DNA from: Streptomyces cucumeris | GTDB lineage: Bacteria; Actinomycetota; Actinomycetes; Streptomycetales; Streptomycetaceae | DNA length: 64,000 nucleotides | Reading direction: 5' to 3' | NCBI RefSeq assembly: GCF_024295805.1 | Contig: NZ_JANCLX010000010.1 | Coordinates: 186,001 to 250,000 of the forward strand | Shown: piece after piece, positions 44,039 to 52,534 of the stretch | How positions within the stretch are numbered: the stretch's first letter is position 1 | Layout: each line of letters opens with the position of its first letter | Notes under the pieces: generated by a model | What the model saw: only the letters and a program-made list of their open reading frames with translations | The model's database searches: none | Told to the model about the DNA's origin: nothing | Position numbers and translations under genes: made by a program

Positions 44039-45226
44039 GTGACTGCTCTCGACCATGCCGCGGCCGTGCCGTGCGGCGACGACGCCCGGCCAGGCCGCAC
44101 CCTGCGCGCCGCGCTGCGCCGAGCCGCCCCGGCGCTGCTCGCGTATGCGGGGACGCGCCTGGTCGGGCTGGCGGTTCTGGCGATCTGGGGGGCGGTGGCG
44201 GACAGGAGTCCCCACCAGCTCCTCGCGGCCCGCTGGGACTCCCTCTGGTACACCCGTATCGCCGAGCAGGGGTACGGCTACACACTGCGGCTGCCGGATG
44301 GCTCGATCCATTCGGATCTGGCGTTCTTCCCGATGCTGCCCGCACTGGAGCGGGTGATCTCGGCCATATCTCCGCTGGACGCGGCCGGCGCCGGACTGGC
44401 GGTGAGCTGTGTCACCTCGCTGCTGGCCGCGTGGGGGATCTTCGCGGTCGGCGATCTGCTGCACGGACGGCGGGTGGGAACCCTGCTGGTGGTGGCCTGG
44501 GCTGTGGTCCCGGTCGGCATCGTGCAGTCGATGGCCTATTCGGAGTCCCTCTTCACGGCCGTGGCCGCCTGGGCGGTTTACGCGACGCTCACCCGGCAGT
44601 GGCTGGCGGCGGGCACCCTCGCGGCGCTCGCGGGGCTCACTCGGCCGGTGGGGGCGGCGGTGGTCGCCGCGGTGTGGATCGCCGCGGCCGTGGAGCTGCT
44701 GCCCGGGGGCCGGTGGCGGCGGGCCCGGCGCACCGATCCCGAGCTGCTCGCCGGAGTGGTGCTGGCCCCGCTGGGCTGGCTCGCCTATGTGGGGTGGGTC
44801 GGCTTCGAGACCGGCAGTGTTACCGGCTACTTCGAGATCCAGAGCGGCTGGGGGAACGGCTTCGACGGGGGCCTCGCCTTCGCCGGTTTCATCGGCGGGA
44901 TGCTGACGGGCCCGGCGTTCCCCGCCGGGCTGGCGCTGCTGGCCGGGGTCGCGGCACTGCTGTGGCTGTTCGCGCGCGGAGTGCGGCAGGGCCAGCCGCT
45001 GCCGGTGCTGGCGTACTGCGGCTCGGTGCTGGTGCTCGCGCTGACCGCGAAGGGCTACTTCTGCTCCAAACCACGGCTGTTGATGCCGGCGTTCCCGCTG
45101 CTGCTGCCGCTCGCGCTGGCGCTGGCCCGGCTCCGTCCGGCGCGTACGGCACTGATCCTGGGCTCCGTCGGACTGGGCTCCGCGCTCTACGGGGCGTTCT
45201 GGCTGCATGGTTCGGGGCCGCCCTGA
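44039..45226 (+). CDS. Membrane mannosyltransferase, PIG-V-like
   Basis: 395 residues from the GTG at 44039, chosen because a -10 element ends 7 bases upstream. About nine to ten membrane segments. The first extracytoplasmic loop has the family hallmark AARWDSLWYTRIAEQGY with Asp/Trp/Tyr, followed by SDLAFFPMLPALERV; these match PIG-V-like and related polyprenol-sugar-dependent transferases. It probably moves mannose from a lipid carrier to a protein or glycolipid outside the membrane. The substrate is inferred from family only. Confidence 0.82.
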   Translation: MTALDHAAAVPCGDDARPGRTLRAALRRAAPALLAYAGTRLVGLAVLAIWGAVADRSPHQLLAARWDSLWYTRIAEQGYGYTLRLPDGSIHSDLAFFPMLPALERVISAISPLDAAGAGLAVSCVTSLLAAWGIFAVGDLLHGRRVGTLLVVAWAVVPVGIVQSMAYSESLFTAVAAWAVYATLTRQWLAAGTLAALAGLTRPVGAAVVAAVWIAAAVELLPGGRWRRARRTDPELLAGVVLAPLGWLAYVGWVGFETGSVTGYFEIQSGWGNGFDGGLAFAGFIGGMLTGPAFPAGLALLAGVAALLWLFARGVRQGQPLPVLAYCGSVLVLALTAKGYFCSKPRLLMPAFPLLLPLALALARLRPARTALILGSVGLGSALYGAFWLHGSGPP

Positions 45227-45502
45227 TCAGCCCGCTCCGGTCCGGGCGACAGCGGGACCGCCACCCGGGAAACGGGTGGGAACGGCACAGCTAATCACCG
45301 ATAAACGCCGCTGTAAGAACTCCATAAAGGCCCCGCGGGTCGCGGATAGGAACGCTGTGCGCGCAATACTTCCGAGGCCTCGTGGATTACGTCGGAATGG
45401 CACCTTCATAAGCGGCCGACGAGACGAACTCCACATCACATCGTCATCACAAAGCGACCTGATCGACCGAACCCGCCTGTCACGCAATGTAACGTCGATT
45501 AG

Positions 45503-46567
45503 GTGCGTACCGAAGAGAAGCTCCCCGAGGCGGAGGAGCGCCCGACCGATCTCGCGCGACCGCGCATGACCCGGACCCGCCGTTGGCTGCTCGGGTCCAC
45601 GCTGGCGGTCTACGCGGCCACGGTCATCGGCGTCCTCACCACCTCGTGGCTGGTGAAGCTGGACTGGCAGGTCATGCTGTTCCGGCCCTACAAGCAGTGG
45701 CCGGAGTTCCACACCTTCCTGGACTACTTCGTGGTCATGGGCCAGCGCGGCCCCACCGCCGTCGCGGTCGCCGCCTGGCTGGGATGGTGCTGCCACCGGC
45801 AGCGCACCATGCGGCCGCTGCTGGTGCTCGGCACCTCGCTGCTGCTGCTGAACTTCACCGTGGGTGCGGTGAAGCTGGGCTTCGGACGGCTCGGTCCGCA
45901 CTACGCGACCACCGTCGGCTCCAATGAGATGTGGGCCAACGGCGATATATTTCCTTCGGGTCACACCGCGAACGCCGTGGTCACCTGGGGTGTGCTGGCC
46001 TATCTGGCGACCACGCCGCTGGCCCGCCGGATCGCCTCGCTGATCGCCACGGGCTTCGCCTTCGGCGTCGGCATGACCACCGTCTACCTCGGTACCCACT
46101 GGCTGAGCGATGTGGTGCTGGGCTGGGCCGCCGGGGTGCTGGTGCTGCTGGCCCTGCCCTGGCTGGAGCCGGTGATGTACCGCGCCGAGGTGCTGCTGCT
46201 GGAGATGTGGCACCGGCTGCGCCAGCACAGCGGCAAGGCGCCGGTGCCGGTCCGTGTTCCCGCCGCGCGCCCGGTGGCCGGATCCATCCTCGCCACCCCG
46301 CGGACCGCCCAGGACGACGAACTGCCGCCGCGCGAGCCGGTGGGCGTGGCCGGGAACGGCCGCCCGGCCGGTCCCACCGCGCGGATCGCCGAGCCCCGTC
46401 AGCACCACCCGGTCCGCCAGCACCAGCACACCACCCGCTCCGAGCGGCCCCCGGTCACCCCGGGCGGCAGCCGCCGTCCGCCGCACTCCGACCGGGTGCC
46501 CCGTGCGGCCGGCACGCCCTTCGGCTCCACCACGGGCCGCGGGCGGACGACGGCCACCGGCGGCTAG
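45503..46567 (+). CDS. PAP2-superfamily membrane phosphatase
   Basis: 354 residues from a GTG. An N-terminal cytoplasmic part and about six membrane segments carry the three PAP2 motifs: KLGFGRLGP, PSGHT (DIFPSGHTANAV) and GTHWLSDVVLG. This gives lipid phosphatase activity on phosphatidic acid or polyprenyl diphosphate. The C-terminal ~130 residues are a disordered Pro/Arg/His/Thr-rich tail. No ribosome binding site is clear and the transcript may be leaderless. It ends in a strong terminator. Confidence 0.9.
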   Translation: MRTEEKLPEAEERPTDLARPRMTRTRRWLLGSTLAVYAATVIGVLTTSWLVKLDWQVMLFRPYKQWPEFHTFLDYFVVMGQRGPTAVAVAAWLGWCCHRQRTMRPLLVLGTSLLLLNFTVGAVKLGFGRLGPHYATTVGSNEMWANGDIFPSGHTANAVVTWGVLAYLATTPLARRIASLIATGFAFGVGMTTVYLGTHWLSDVVLGWAAGVLVLLALPWLEPVMYRAEVLLLEMWHRLRQHSGKAPVPVRVPAARPVAGSILATPRTAQDDELPPREPVGVAGNGRPAGPTARIAEPRQHHPVRQHQHTTRSERPPVTPGGSRRPPHSDRVPRAAGTPFGSTTGRGRTTATGG

Positions 46568-46628
46568 CCCCCGGCCCGGCCGGGCGGACGGTACGCACAG
46601 ACCTCCCCGCCCCCGCAGACCGCGTACG

Positions 46629-46666
46629 ACGGCCCCGGACGCTCCACCGAGAGCGTCCGGGGCCGT
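46629..46666 (+). terminator. Terminator downstream of the PAP2 gene
   Basis: ACGGCCCCGGACGCTC (46629-46644) and GAGCGTCCGGGGCCGT (46651-46666) form a perfect 16-bp stem with a 6-nt loop, followed by TGTCGT. It separates two convergent genes. Confidence 0.92.
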
Positions 46667-46717
46667 TGTCGTGCCGCCGAAAGGGCCCGCGGGGCCTCCG
46701 CGGGGCCCCGGGGTGAC

Positions 46718-46933
46718 TCAGCCGCGCCAGCAGCGCCGTACGACGTCTTCGGCGACCTCGAAGTTGATACGTCCGAAGAGGTATTCCATGGTGATGATCG
46801 CGCCCGGCGGCACCCTACGCACGGTGGTCCAGCCGCGCTCCCGCGCCCGGTCCTCGGCGGTTGCGGCATCGAGTCCCACATAGCTGTCGAGGTCGTCCTC
46901 GGGTTCGGCCGGAGGGTTCGGTACAGGTCCCAT
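46718..46933 (-). CDS. Small I78-family peptidase inhibitor
   Basis: 71 residues from the ATG at 46933. The sequence SYVGLDAATAEDRARERGW then RRVPPGAIITMEYLFGRINFEVAEDVVRRCW matches the I78 inhibitor family (fold of potato inhibitor I type, inhibits elastase/subtilisin-like proteases). No signal peptide is visible, so it would act in the cytoplasm or be released without one. Divergent from the gas vesicle cluster. Confidence 0.78.
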   Translation of the reverse strand: MGPVPNPPAEPEDDLDSYVGLDAATAEDRARERGWTTVRRVPPGAIITMEYLFGRINFEVAEDVVRRCWRG

Positions 46934-47340
46934 GACAGCCACCGTAGGCGGCTTCAAAGGGACGGGAAAGCGAGAGCTGGATCACGGTGAGCACTGCCTC
47001 ATCCGCCCCGGGTCCGTCACTCGTCACACTTGTGTCACAGAAAACACGCCCGGGTTTGTCCGTGACTTTGTCACTCTTCCGGGGCTCATGTTGACGGCTC
47101 TCGGGCGGGCGGCCGCTTTCGCTGATTTCCGATGCCAAAGGCGCTGGCCTGGTATAGGAAGCGGGCTCTCCGATCTCTCCGCCGATCCCTCTGTCGAACA
47201 AATGGAACAGCAGACGGATAAACATCGCCCGGACACCACCCGGAAGCAGCCGGAGCACACAATTCCACCACAAATCGCCGATAGCGAACCGTCAGGTTTA
47301 CCCGGGGACGCACGCGGTACCCGCCGCACCCGGAGCAAAC
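46934..47340. other. Divergent promoter region of the I78 and gas vesicle genes
   Basis: No gene is supported. The region is less GC-rich than average. The right end holds a SigB-like promoter candidate and GGAG before gvpO. Confidence 0.55.
47296..47320 (+). promoter_or_regulatory. SigB-like promoter candidate of the gas vesicle cluster
   Basis: GTTT (47296-47299), 15-nt spacer and CGGTAC (47315-47320) resemble the Streptomyces SigB consensus GNNT-N14-16-GGGTAY with one mismatch, 20 nt before the gvpO ATG. Osmotic-stress control would fit, but the match is weak. Confidence 0.35.
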
Positions 47341-47655
47341 ATGACTGACTCGACTGACTCACGCCATGAACCCCGCGACGAGAAGAAGGCGACCGGCGGT
47401 ATGACTCCGATGGCTCTCCTGCGCTCTGCCCGTGACCAGCTCGCCGAGCTGACGGGCCTCGTTCCCGAATCGGTGCCGCGGATGGAGCGGACCGAGGAGG
47501 GATGGGTGCTGGACGCCGAAGTGGTGGAGCTGGCCCGGGTACCGGAGACGATGAGTCTGATGGCTCTGTACGAGCTGACTCTCGACCCGGACGGCGTGCT
47601 CACCGGATACCGCCGCCTCCGCCGCTACGAGCGCGGGCGAAGTGACCGCGGCTGA
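47341..47655 (+). CDS. gvpO: Gas vesicle protein GvpO
   Basis: 104 residues. The core RSARDQLAELTGLVPESVPRMERTEEGWVLDAEVVELARVPETMSLMALYELTLDPDG is the GvpO domain; the N-terminal ~20 residues are charged and disordered. GvpO is a non-structural accessory needed for gas vesicle assembly in other systems. It is first in an eight-gene plus-strand cluster and precedes gvpA by 63 bp. Confidence 0.9.
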   Translation: MTDSTDSRHEPRDEKKATGGMTPMALLRSARDQLAELTGLVPESVPRMERTEEGWVLDAEVVELARVPETMSLMALYELTLDPDGVLTGYRRLRRYERGRSDRG

Positions 47656-47718
47656 CCGTACGGAGGGCCACGGGCCCACCCGGACGCCAGTCGCCCGGAG
47701 CCGAGAGGAACCAACGAC

Positions 47719-48183
47719 ATGACGACCGCAGTTCCGGCACAGCAGTCCAGGGGCGGGGGCGGCAGCAGTGGCCTCTACGACGTCCTGGAACTCATCCTCG
47801 ACCGCGGGCTGGTGATCGACGCCTTCATCCGCGTCTCCCTCGTCGGCATCGAGATACTCAAGATCGACGTACGGGTCGTGGTGGCCAGTGTGGACACCTA
47901 TCTGCGCTTCGCCGAGGCGTGCAACCGGCTCGACCTGGAATCCGGCCCCAACAAGTCCCCCGGTATCCCCGAGATCCTCGACGGCGCCACCGAGGGCGCC
48001 GCGCGCAGCAAGACCAAGGGGGCGCTGTCCGGCGCGGGCGAGACGGTCAGCAAGGCGGCCAGCACCGTCGCCGAGGCGCTCCGCGGCGATGAGCGCGAGC
48101 GTGAGGAGGAGCCCGCCCGCAGCCGCAGTCGCCGCACCACCACCCGCAAGACGTCGTCGAAGAAGGCGGAGGAGACCGAGTGA
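47719..48183 (+). CDS. gvpA: Gas vesicle structural protein GvpA
   Basis: 154 residues. Residues 15-75 are the GvpA rib protein fold (LYDVLELILDRGLVIDAFIRVSLVGIEILKIDVRVVVASVDTYLRFAEA). The rest is a Lys/Arg/Glu-rich tail rather than the short C-terminus of floating-bacteria GvpA, as in other Streptomyces GvpA proteins. The tail may prevent a typical tight cylinder. GAGAGG precedes the ATG, and the stop overlaps gvpF. Confidence 0.92.
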   Translation: MTTAVPAQQSRGGGGSSGLYDVLELILDRGLVIDAFIRVSLVGIEILKIDVRVVVASVDTYLRFAEACNRLDLESGPNKSPGIPEILDGATEGAARSKTKGALSGAGETVSKAASTVAEALRGDEREREEEPARSRSRRTTTRKTSSKKAEETE

Positions 48184-48899
48184 GCACCTACGTCTACGGC
48201 ATCGCGCGGGGCGAGGTCTCCGGCCTCGGCGACCGGCTGCGCGGTATCGGCGACCCCCCGCTGCCCGTCCGCGCGCTCACCGAGGGCGAGCTGTCCGCGA
48301 TCGTCAGCGACTGCCCGGCCGAACTCAAGCCGCGGCGCCGCGATCTGCTGGCCCATCAGCATGTGCTGGCCGAGGTGGGCGACGCCCACCCGGTGCTGCC
48401 GATGCGCTTCGGCTCGGTGTCGACCAGCGACGACGATGTGCGCACGGTGCTGTCCGAGCACGCCGACCGCTACCACGAACAGCTCTCCCGGCTCGCGGAC
48501 CGGGTGGAGTACAACGTCAAGGCGGTCCATGACGAGAACGCCGTACTGCACCAGGTGCTCTCGGAGGAGCCCGAGCTGCGGATGATGGCGGAGGCCAACC
48601 GGGCCTCGGGCGGTGGCACCTACGAGGACCGGGTGCGCTTCGGCGAGCTGGTGGCCGCCGCGGTCCAGGCACGGCAGACGCGCGACGCGCAGATCGTGGA
48701 GGAGACCCTGGCACCCGCCGCCGAGGCGGTGCGTCCCGGTCCGGAGAGCGGCGGCTGGTTCCTCAGCCTGTCCGTCCTGCTGGCCAAGGACGCCACCGAG
48801 CCCCTGCTGTCGGCGGTGAGCGGGCTGGAGAAGGCCCATCCCCGGCTGAAGCTCCGGGTCAACGGGCCGCTGCCGCCGTACAGCTTCGTCGATTCCTGA
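48180..48899 (+). CDS. gvpF: Gas vesicle protein GvpF
   Basis: 239 residues from a GTG that overlaps the gvpA stop (GTGA). GvpF/GvpL family: TYVYGIARGEV start, LAHQHVLAEVGDAHPVLPMRFGSV and the terminal LRVNGPLPPYSFV. GvpF binds GvpA and helps nucleate the vesicle. The stop overlaps gvpG by one base. Confidence 0.93.
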   Translation: MSTYVYGIARGEVSGLGDRLRGIGDPPLPVRALTEGELSAIVSDCPAELKPRRRDLLAHQHVLAEVGDAHPVLPMRFGSVSTSDDDVRTVLSEHADRYHEQLSRLADRVEYNVKAVHDENAVLHQVLSEEPELRMMAEANRASGGGTYEDRVRFGELVAAAVQARQTRDAQIVEETLAPAAEAVRPGPESGGWFLSLSVLLAKDATEPLLSAVSGLEKAHPRLKLRVNGPLPPYSFVDS

Positions 48900-49105
48900 T
48901 GCTGCTGATCGGCTGGACGCTCCGGCAGCTCCTCACCCAGGCCGAGCGGGAGTACTACAACCCCGCGAACATCCAGGGCGCGCTGATCGCCCTGGAGACC
49001 CGGCTCGATGAGGGGCTGATCGACGAGGAGGAGTTCGAGCGGCAGGAGGACGTGCTGCTCGACCGGATGGAGGAGGCGCGCCGATGGGCGAACGGGACCC
49101 TATGA
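48899..49105 (+). CDS. gvpG: Gas vesicle protein GvpG
   Basis: 68 residues. Mostly helical and acidic with AEREYYNPANIQGALIALETRLDEGLIDEEEFERQEDVLLDRMEE, matching GvpG. Accessory factor for assembly. Overlaps gvpF by 1 bp and gvpJ by 4 bp. Confidence 0.88.
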   Translation: MLLIGWTLRQLLTQAEREYYNPANIQGALIALETRLDEGLIDEEEFERQEDVLLDRMEEARRWANGTL

Positions 49106-49407
49106 CCACCACCGCCTACGGCTCCCCCCTGGCGTCCCGCGGCCCCGCCCCGGGCGGGCTGTCCGCCCGGGGCGAGAGTGGGGCCAATCTGGCCGACATC
49201 CTGGAGCGGGTGCTCGACAAGGGTGTGGTCATCGCGGGCGACATCCGTATCAATCTGCTCGACATCGAATTGCTCACGATCAAACTGCGGCTGATCGTGG
49301 CCTCTGTCGACAAGGCCAGGGAAATGGGCATCGACTGGTGGGAGCACGACCCCTCGCTCTCGTCGCGCGCCCGCCGGGACGAGCTGGAAGGGCGGGAAGA
49401 GGGCTGA
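49102..49407 (+). CDS. gvpJ: GvpJ, minor GvpA-like protein
   Basis: 101 residues from the ATG at 49102, overlapping the gvpG stop. The GvpA-like core LADILERVLDKGVVIAGDIRINLLDIELLTIKLRLIVASVDKAREMGIDWW is closer to GvpJ than GvpA. It probably starts or caps vesicle growth. In S. coelicolor two genes (gvpY, gvpZ) lie between gvpG and gvpJ; they are absent here. Confidence 0.86.
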   Translation: MTTTAYGSPLASRGPAPGGLSARGESGANLADILERVLDKGVVIAGDIRINLLDIELLTIKLRLIVASVDKAREMGIDWWEHDPSLSSRARRDELEGREEG

Positions 49408-50261
49408 TGACCGAAGCGCTGCGGGCGGACGGACTCCAGTACGCCTACGCGGTCGTACGCGACACCGGGGCGCTGGACGCGGCCCTGGACGGAGTGCACG
49501 GGGTGGCGGGCGAACCGGTGCGCGCCGTCGTCCACCTCGGTCTCGCCGTGGTGGCGGGCCCGGTACCGGCCGGGGAGTTCGACGAGGGGCCGCTGAAGGA
49601 ACGGCTGGAGAAGCTGGAGTGGCTGGAGCGGATCGCCCGCGCCCATGCCCGTGTGGTGGACGCCGCCGGTGCGGACAGCGGGGTGGTGCCGGTCCGGCTG
49701 GCCACCGTCTGCCGTGGCGAGGAGGGTCTGCGGCGCATGGTCGAGACCGGCCGGGAGCGGTTCACCGAGGCGCTGGACCGGTTGGACGGCCGGGTCGAAT
49801 GGGGCGTCAAGGTCTACGCCGCGGCGCCGCCGCCCGCCGAACCGGCCGCCGCGCCCACCGCCGCCGTCTCCGGCCGTGACTATCTGCGCAGGCGACGGGC
49901 CGAACGGCAGGCGTCCGCGGAGCGCTGGGGGCGGAGCGAGGACGGTGCGCGGCAGGTGCACGAAGCGCTGTGCGCCCTTGCCGAACAGACCCGGCTGCAT
50001 CCCCCGCAGGACGGCCGGATCTCCGGTGAGGCGGACCGCAATGTGCTCAACGCCGCGTATCTGCTGCCGCGTGCGGAGAGCCCCGCGTTCGCCGGGCGGG
50101 TGGAGGAGCTGGCCCGGAGTTCGGCCGGGGTGCGGCTGGAACTGACCGGCCCCTGGGTGCCGTACTCCTTCGTCGCCCCGTTCAGCGAGGACACCGCGGG
50201 GGCGCCGGACGGTGGGGGCGGCGGACCCGGTGCGGACCGGCCGGGGCGGTCCGGCGTATGA
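49407..50261 (+). CDS. gvpL: Gas vesicle protein GvpL
   Basis: 284 residues, TGATG overlap with gvpJ. GvpF/GvpL family with QYAYAVVRDTGALDAALDGV, ARVVDAAGADSGVVPVRLATVC and the terminal VRLELTGPWVPYSFV. It is larger than GvpF because of a central Ala/Pro/Arg-rich insert. Accessory assembly protein. Confidence 0.9.
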   Translation: MTEALRADGLQYAYAVVRDTGALDAALDGVHGVAGEPVRAVVHLGLAVVAGPVPAGEFDEGPLKERLEKLEWLERIARAHARVVDAAGADSGVVPVRLATVCRGEEGLRRMVETGRERFTEALDRLDGRVEWGVKVYAAAPPPAEPAAAPTAAVSGRDYLRRRRAERQASAERWGRSEDGARQVHEALCALAEQTRLHPPQDGRISGEADRNVLNAAYLLPRAESPAFAGRVEELARSSAGVRLELTGPWVPYSFVAPFSEDTAGAPDGGGGGPGADRPGRSGV

Positions 50262-50449
50262 CCACGAGCCCCCTGGCCCACCGGGAGATCGCCCTGGTGG
50301 ATCTGTTGGACCGGCTGCTCGCGGGCGGTGTGGTGATCACCGGTGACCTCACCCTGCGGATCGCCGATGTCGACCTCGTCCGGATCGATCTGCGCGCGCT
50401 CATCAGCTCGGTGAACGAGAACGTGCCGTCCCCCTGGGAGGAACCGTGA
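50258..50449 (+). CDS. gvpS: GvpS, small GvpA-like protein
   Basis: 63 residues, only a GvpA-like core (LVDLLDRLLAGGVVITGDLTLRIADVDLVRIDLRALISSV). By order (L-S-K) it is GvpS. ATGA overlap with gvpL; the stop overlaps gvpK. Confidence 0.84.
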   Translation: MTTSPLAHREIALVDLLDRLLAGGVVITGDLTLRIADVDLVRIDLRALISSVNENVPSPWEEP

Positions 50450-50724
50450 GCCGGAAGGTGGAGCTGGACCAGGACACCGTCGAACGCGATCTGATGAAGC
50501 TGGTGCTGACCGTCGTGGAGCTGCTGCGCCAGCTCATGGAGCGGCAGGCGCTGCGCCGGGTGGACCAGGGCGATCTGACGGAGGACCAGGAGGAGCGGAT
50601 CGGGCTGACGCTGATGCTGCTGGAGGACCGGATGGGCGGGCTGTGCGAGCGCTACGGAATCGCGCCGTCCGATCTCAATATGGACCTTGGGCCACTCGGT
50701 CCGCTGTTGCCCCCGGGGGAGTGA
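50446..50724 (+). CDS. gvpK: Gas vesicle protein GvpK
   Basis: 92 residues from a GTG (GTGA overlap with gvpS). The helical GvpK domain covers most of it: VELDQDTVERDLMKLVLTVVELLRQLMERQALRRVDQGDLTEDQEERIGLTLMLLEDRM. Last gene of the cluster. Confidence 0.92.
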   Translation: MSRKVELDQDTVERDLMKLVLTVVELLRQLMERQALRRVDQGDLTEDQEERIGLTLMLLEDRMGGLCERYGIAPSDLNMDLGPLGPLLPPGE

Positions 50725-50819
50725 CGCTCGGCAGCCCTCCGCGGATCGGGGCGTCCACCGGGTGATCATGGCGGGAAGCCGTGTCGCACCCGGTCCCCGG
50801 AACGCGGAGGGAGCCCTCG

Positions 50820-52505
50820 ATGACGACGGACACCGCGCGGGCGCCGGCCGGTGCCGGGGTCCGGTTGCCGCGCCGGGGCCGGGTGGTCGTGGACTGGCTG
50901 ACCACCACCGACCACAAGAAGATCGGCCATCTCTACCTGATCACATCGTTCGGCTTCTTCCTGATCGGCGGGGTGCTGGCGCTGGTGATGCGGGCCGAGT
51001 TGGCCCGGCCGGGGATCCAGCTCCTCTCCCAGGAGGCGTACAACCAGGCGTTCACCCTGCACGGCACCATCATGCTGCTGCTGTTCGCGACCCCGACCTT
51101 CGCGGGGTTCGCCAACGAGATCATGCCGTTGCAGATCGGTGCGCCGGACGTGGCCTTCCCCCGGCTGAACATGCTCTCGTACTGGCTGTTCCTGTTCGGC
51201 GGGCTGATGGTGGTGTGCGGTCTGATGGTGCCCGGCGGCGGCGCCGACTTCGGCTGGACCGCCTACGCTCCGCTGAACAGCGCGGTCCGCTCCCCCGGGG
51301 TGGGTGCCGATATGTGGATCATGGGGCTGGCGCTGGCGGGGTTCGGCACGATCCTGGGCGCGGTCAACTTCCTCACCACCATCATGGTGATGCGCGCCCC
51401 GGGGATGACGATGTTCCGGATGCCCGTCTTCACCTGGAACACCCTCTTCACCTCGATCATGATCCTGATGGCGTTCCCGGTGCTGGCCGCGGCGCTGCTG
51501 GCGCTGGAGGCGGACCGGCGGTTCGGGGCGGTGGTCTTCGACGCCCGGTTCGGCGGATCCCTGCTGTGGCAGCATCTGTTCTGGTTCTTCGGCCATCCCG
51601 AGGTCTACATCATCGCGCTGCCGTTCTTCGGCATCATCAGCGAGATCATCCCGGTCTTCTCGCGCAAACCGATCTTCGGCTATGTCACGCTGATCGGCGC
51701 GACGATGGCCATCACCGGGCTGTCGATGGTGGTCTGGGCCCACCATATGTTCGCCACCGGCGCGGTGCTGCTGCCGTTCTTCTCACTGCTGTCGTTCCTG
51801 ATCGCGGTGCCGACCGGGGTGAAGTTCTTCAACTGGATCGGCACCATGCTGTACGGCTCGCTGTCCTTCGAGGCACCGATGCTGTGGGCGGTCGGCTTCC
51901 TGGTGAGCTTTCTGTTCGGCGGACTGACCGGGGTCATCCTGGCCTCGCCCCCGCTCGACTTCCAGGTCACCGACAGCTACTTCGTGGTCGGCCACTTCCA
52001 CTACGTGGTGTTCGGAACGGTCGTCTTCGCGATGTTCGCGGGCTTCTACTTCTGGTGGCCGAAGTTCACCGGGAAACTGCTGGACGAGCGGCTGGCCAGG
52101 ATCCACTTCTGGACGCTCTTCACCGGCTTCCACACCACCTTCCTGGTGCAGCACTGGCTGGGGGTGGAGGGGATGCCGCGGCGCTACGCGGACTACCTGG
52201 CGGCGGACGGCTTCACGGCCCTCAACACCGTCTCCACCATCGGGGCGTTCCTGCTGGGGCTGTCCACCCTGCCGTTCCTCTACAACGTCTGGCGCACGGC
52301 CGCCTACGGGAAGCTGGTCACGGTGGACGATCCATGGGGGTTCGGCCGCTCGCTGGAGTGGGCGACCTCCTGTCCCCCGCCCCGGCACAACTTCACCACG
52401 CTGCCCAGGGTCCGCACCGAGTCCCCCGCCTTCGATCTGCACCATCCGCAGGTGGCGCGCCGGGATCGGGAGAAGGACCAGCGGATGCAGCCGCGCGGCG
52501 GCTGA
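50820..52505 (+). CDS. ctaD: Cytochrome c oxidase subunit I (stand-alone CtaD paralogue)
   Basis: 561 residues from the ATG at 50820 (GGAGGGAG upstream). Twelve membrane segments with all key residues: heme a ligand in TLHGTIM, FWFFGHPEVYIIALP with the His-Tyr CuB cross-link, VWAHHMF CuB histidines and VGHFHYVV for hemes a3 and a. Full length and intact, it would catalyse oxygen reduction. No subunit II, III, heme A synthase or bc1 gene is nearby, unlike the main ctaCD locus. It is 95 bp after gvpK, so it may belong to the gas vesicle transcript. Confidence 0.93.
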   Translation: MTTDTARAPAGAGVRLPRRGRVVVDWLTTTDHKKIGHLYLITSFGFFLIGGVLALVMRAELARPGIQLLSQEAYNQAFTLHGTIMLLLFATPTFAGFANEIMPLQIGAPDVAFPRLNMLSYWLFLFGGLMVVCGLMVPGGGADFGWTAYAPLNSAVRSPGVGADMWIMGLALAGFGTILGAVNFLTTIMVMRAPGMTMFRMPVFTWNTLFTSIMILMAFPVLAAALLALEADRRFGAVVFDARFGGSLLWQHLFWFFGHPEVYIIALPFFGIISEIIPVFSRKPIFGYVTLIGATMAITGLSMVVWAHHMFATGAVLLPFFSLLSFLIAVPTGVKFFNWIGTMLYGSLSFEAPMLWAVGFLVSFLFGGLTGVILASPPLDFQVTDSYFVVGHFHYVVFGTVVFAMFAGFYFWWPKFTGKLLDERLARIHFWTLFTGFHTTFLVQHWLGVEGMPRRYADYLAADGFTALNTVSTIGAFLLGLSTLPFLYNVWRTAAYGKLVTVDDPWGFGRSLEWATSCPPPRHNFTTLPRVRTESPAFDLHHPQVARRDREKDQRMQPRGG

Positions 52506-52534
52506 CCGGGCGTCCTGTCAGTCCAGGGCGCGGT

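Noticed and set aside
41755..45294. A 1179-codon plus-strand open frame across several genes
   Set aside because: It spans the acyl-CoA dehydrogenase and MFS genes in antisense and the mannosyltransferase in another frame, with Arg/Gly/Ala-rich composition. It is a compositional artefact.
47719..50449. GvpA-like proteins as phage tail or encapsulin shells
   Set aside because: Order, accessory genes O, F, G, L and K and core motifs identify a gas vesicle cluster. No phage gene is nearby.
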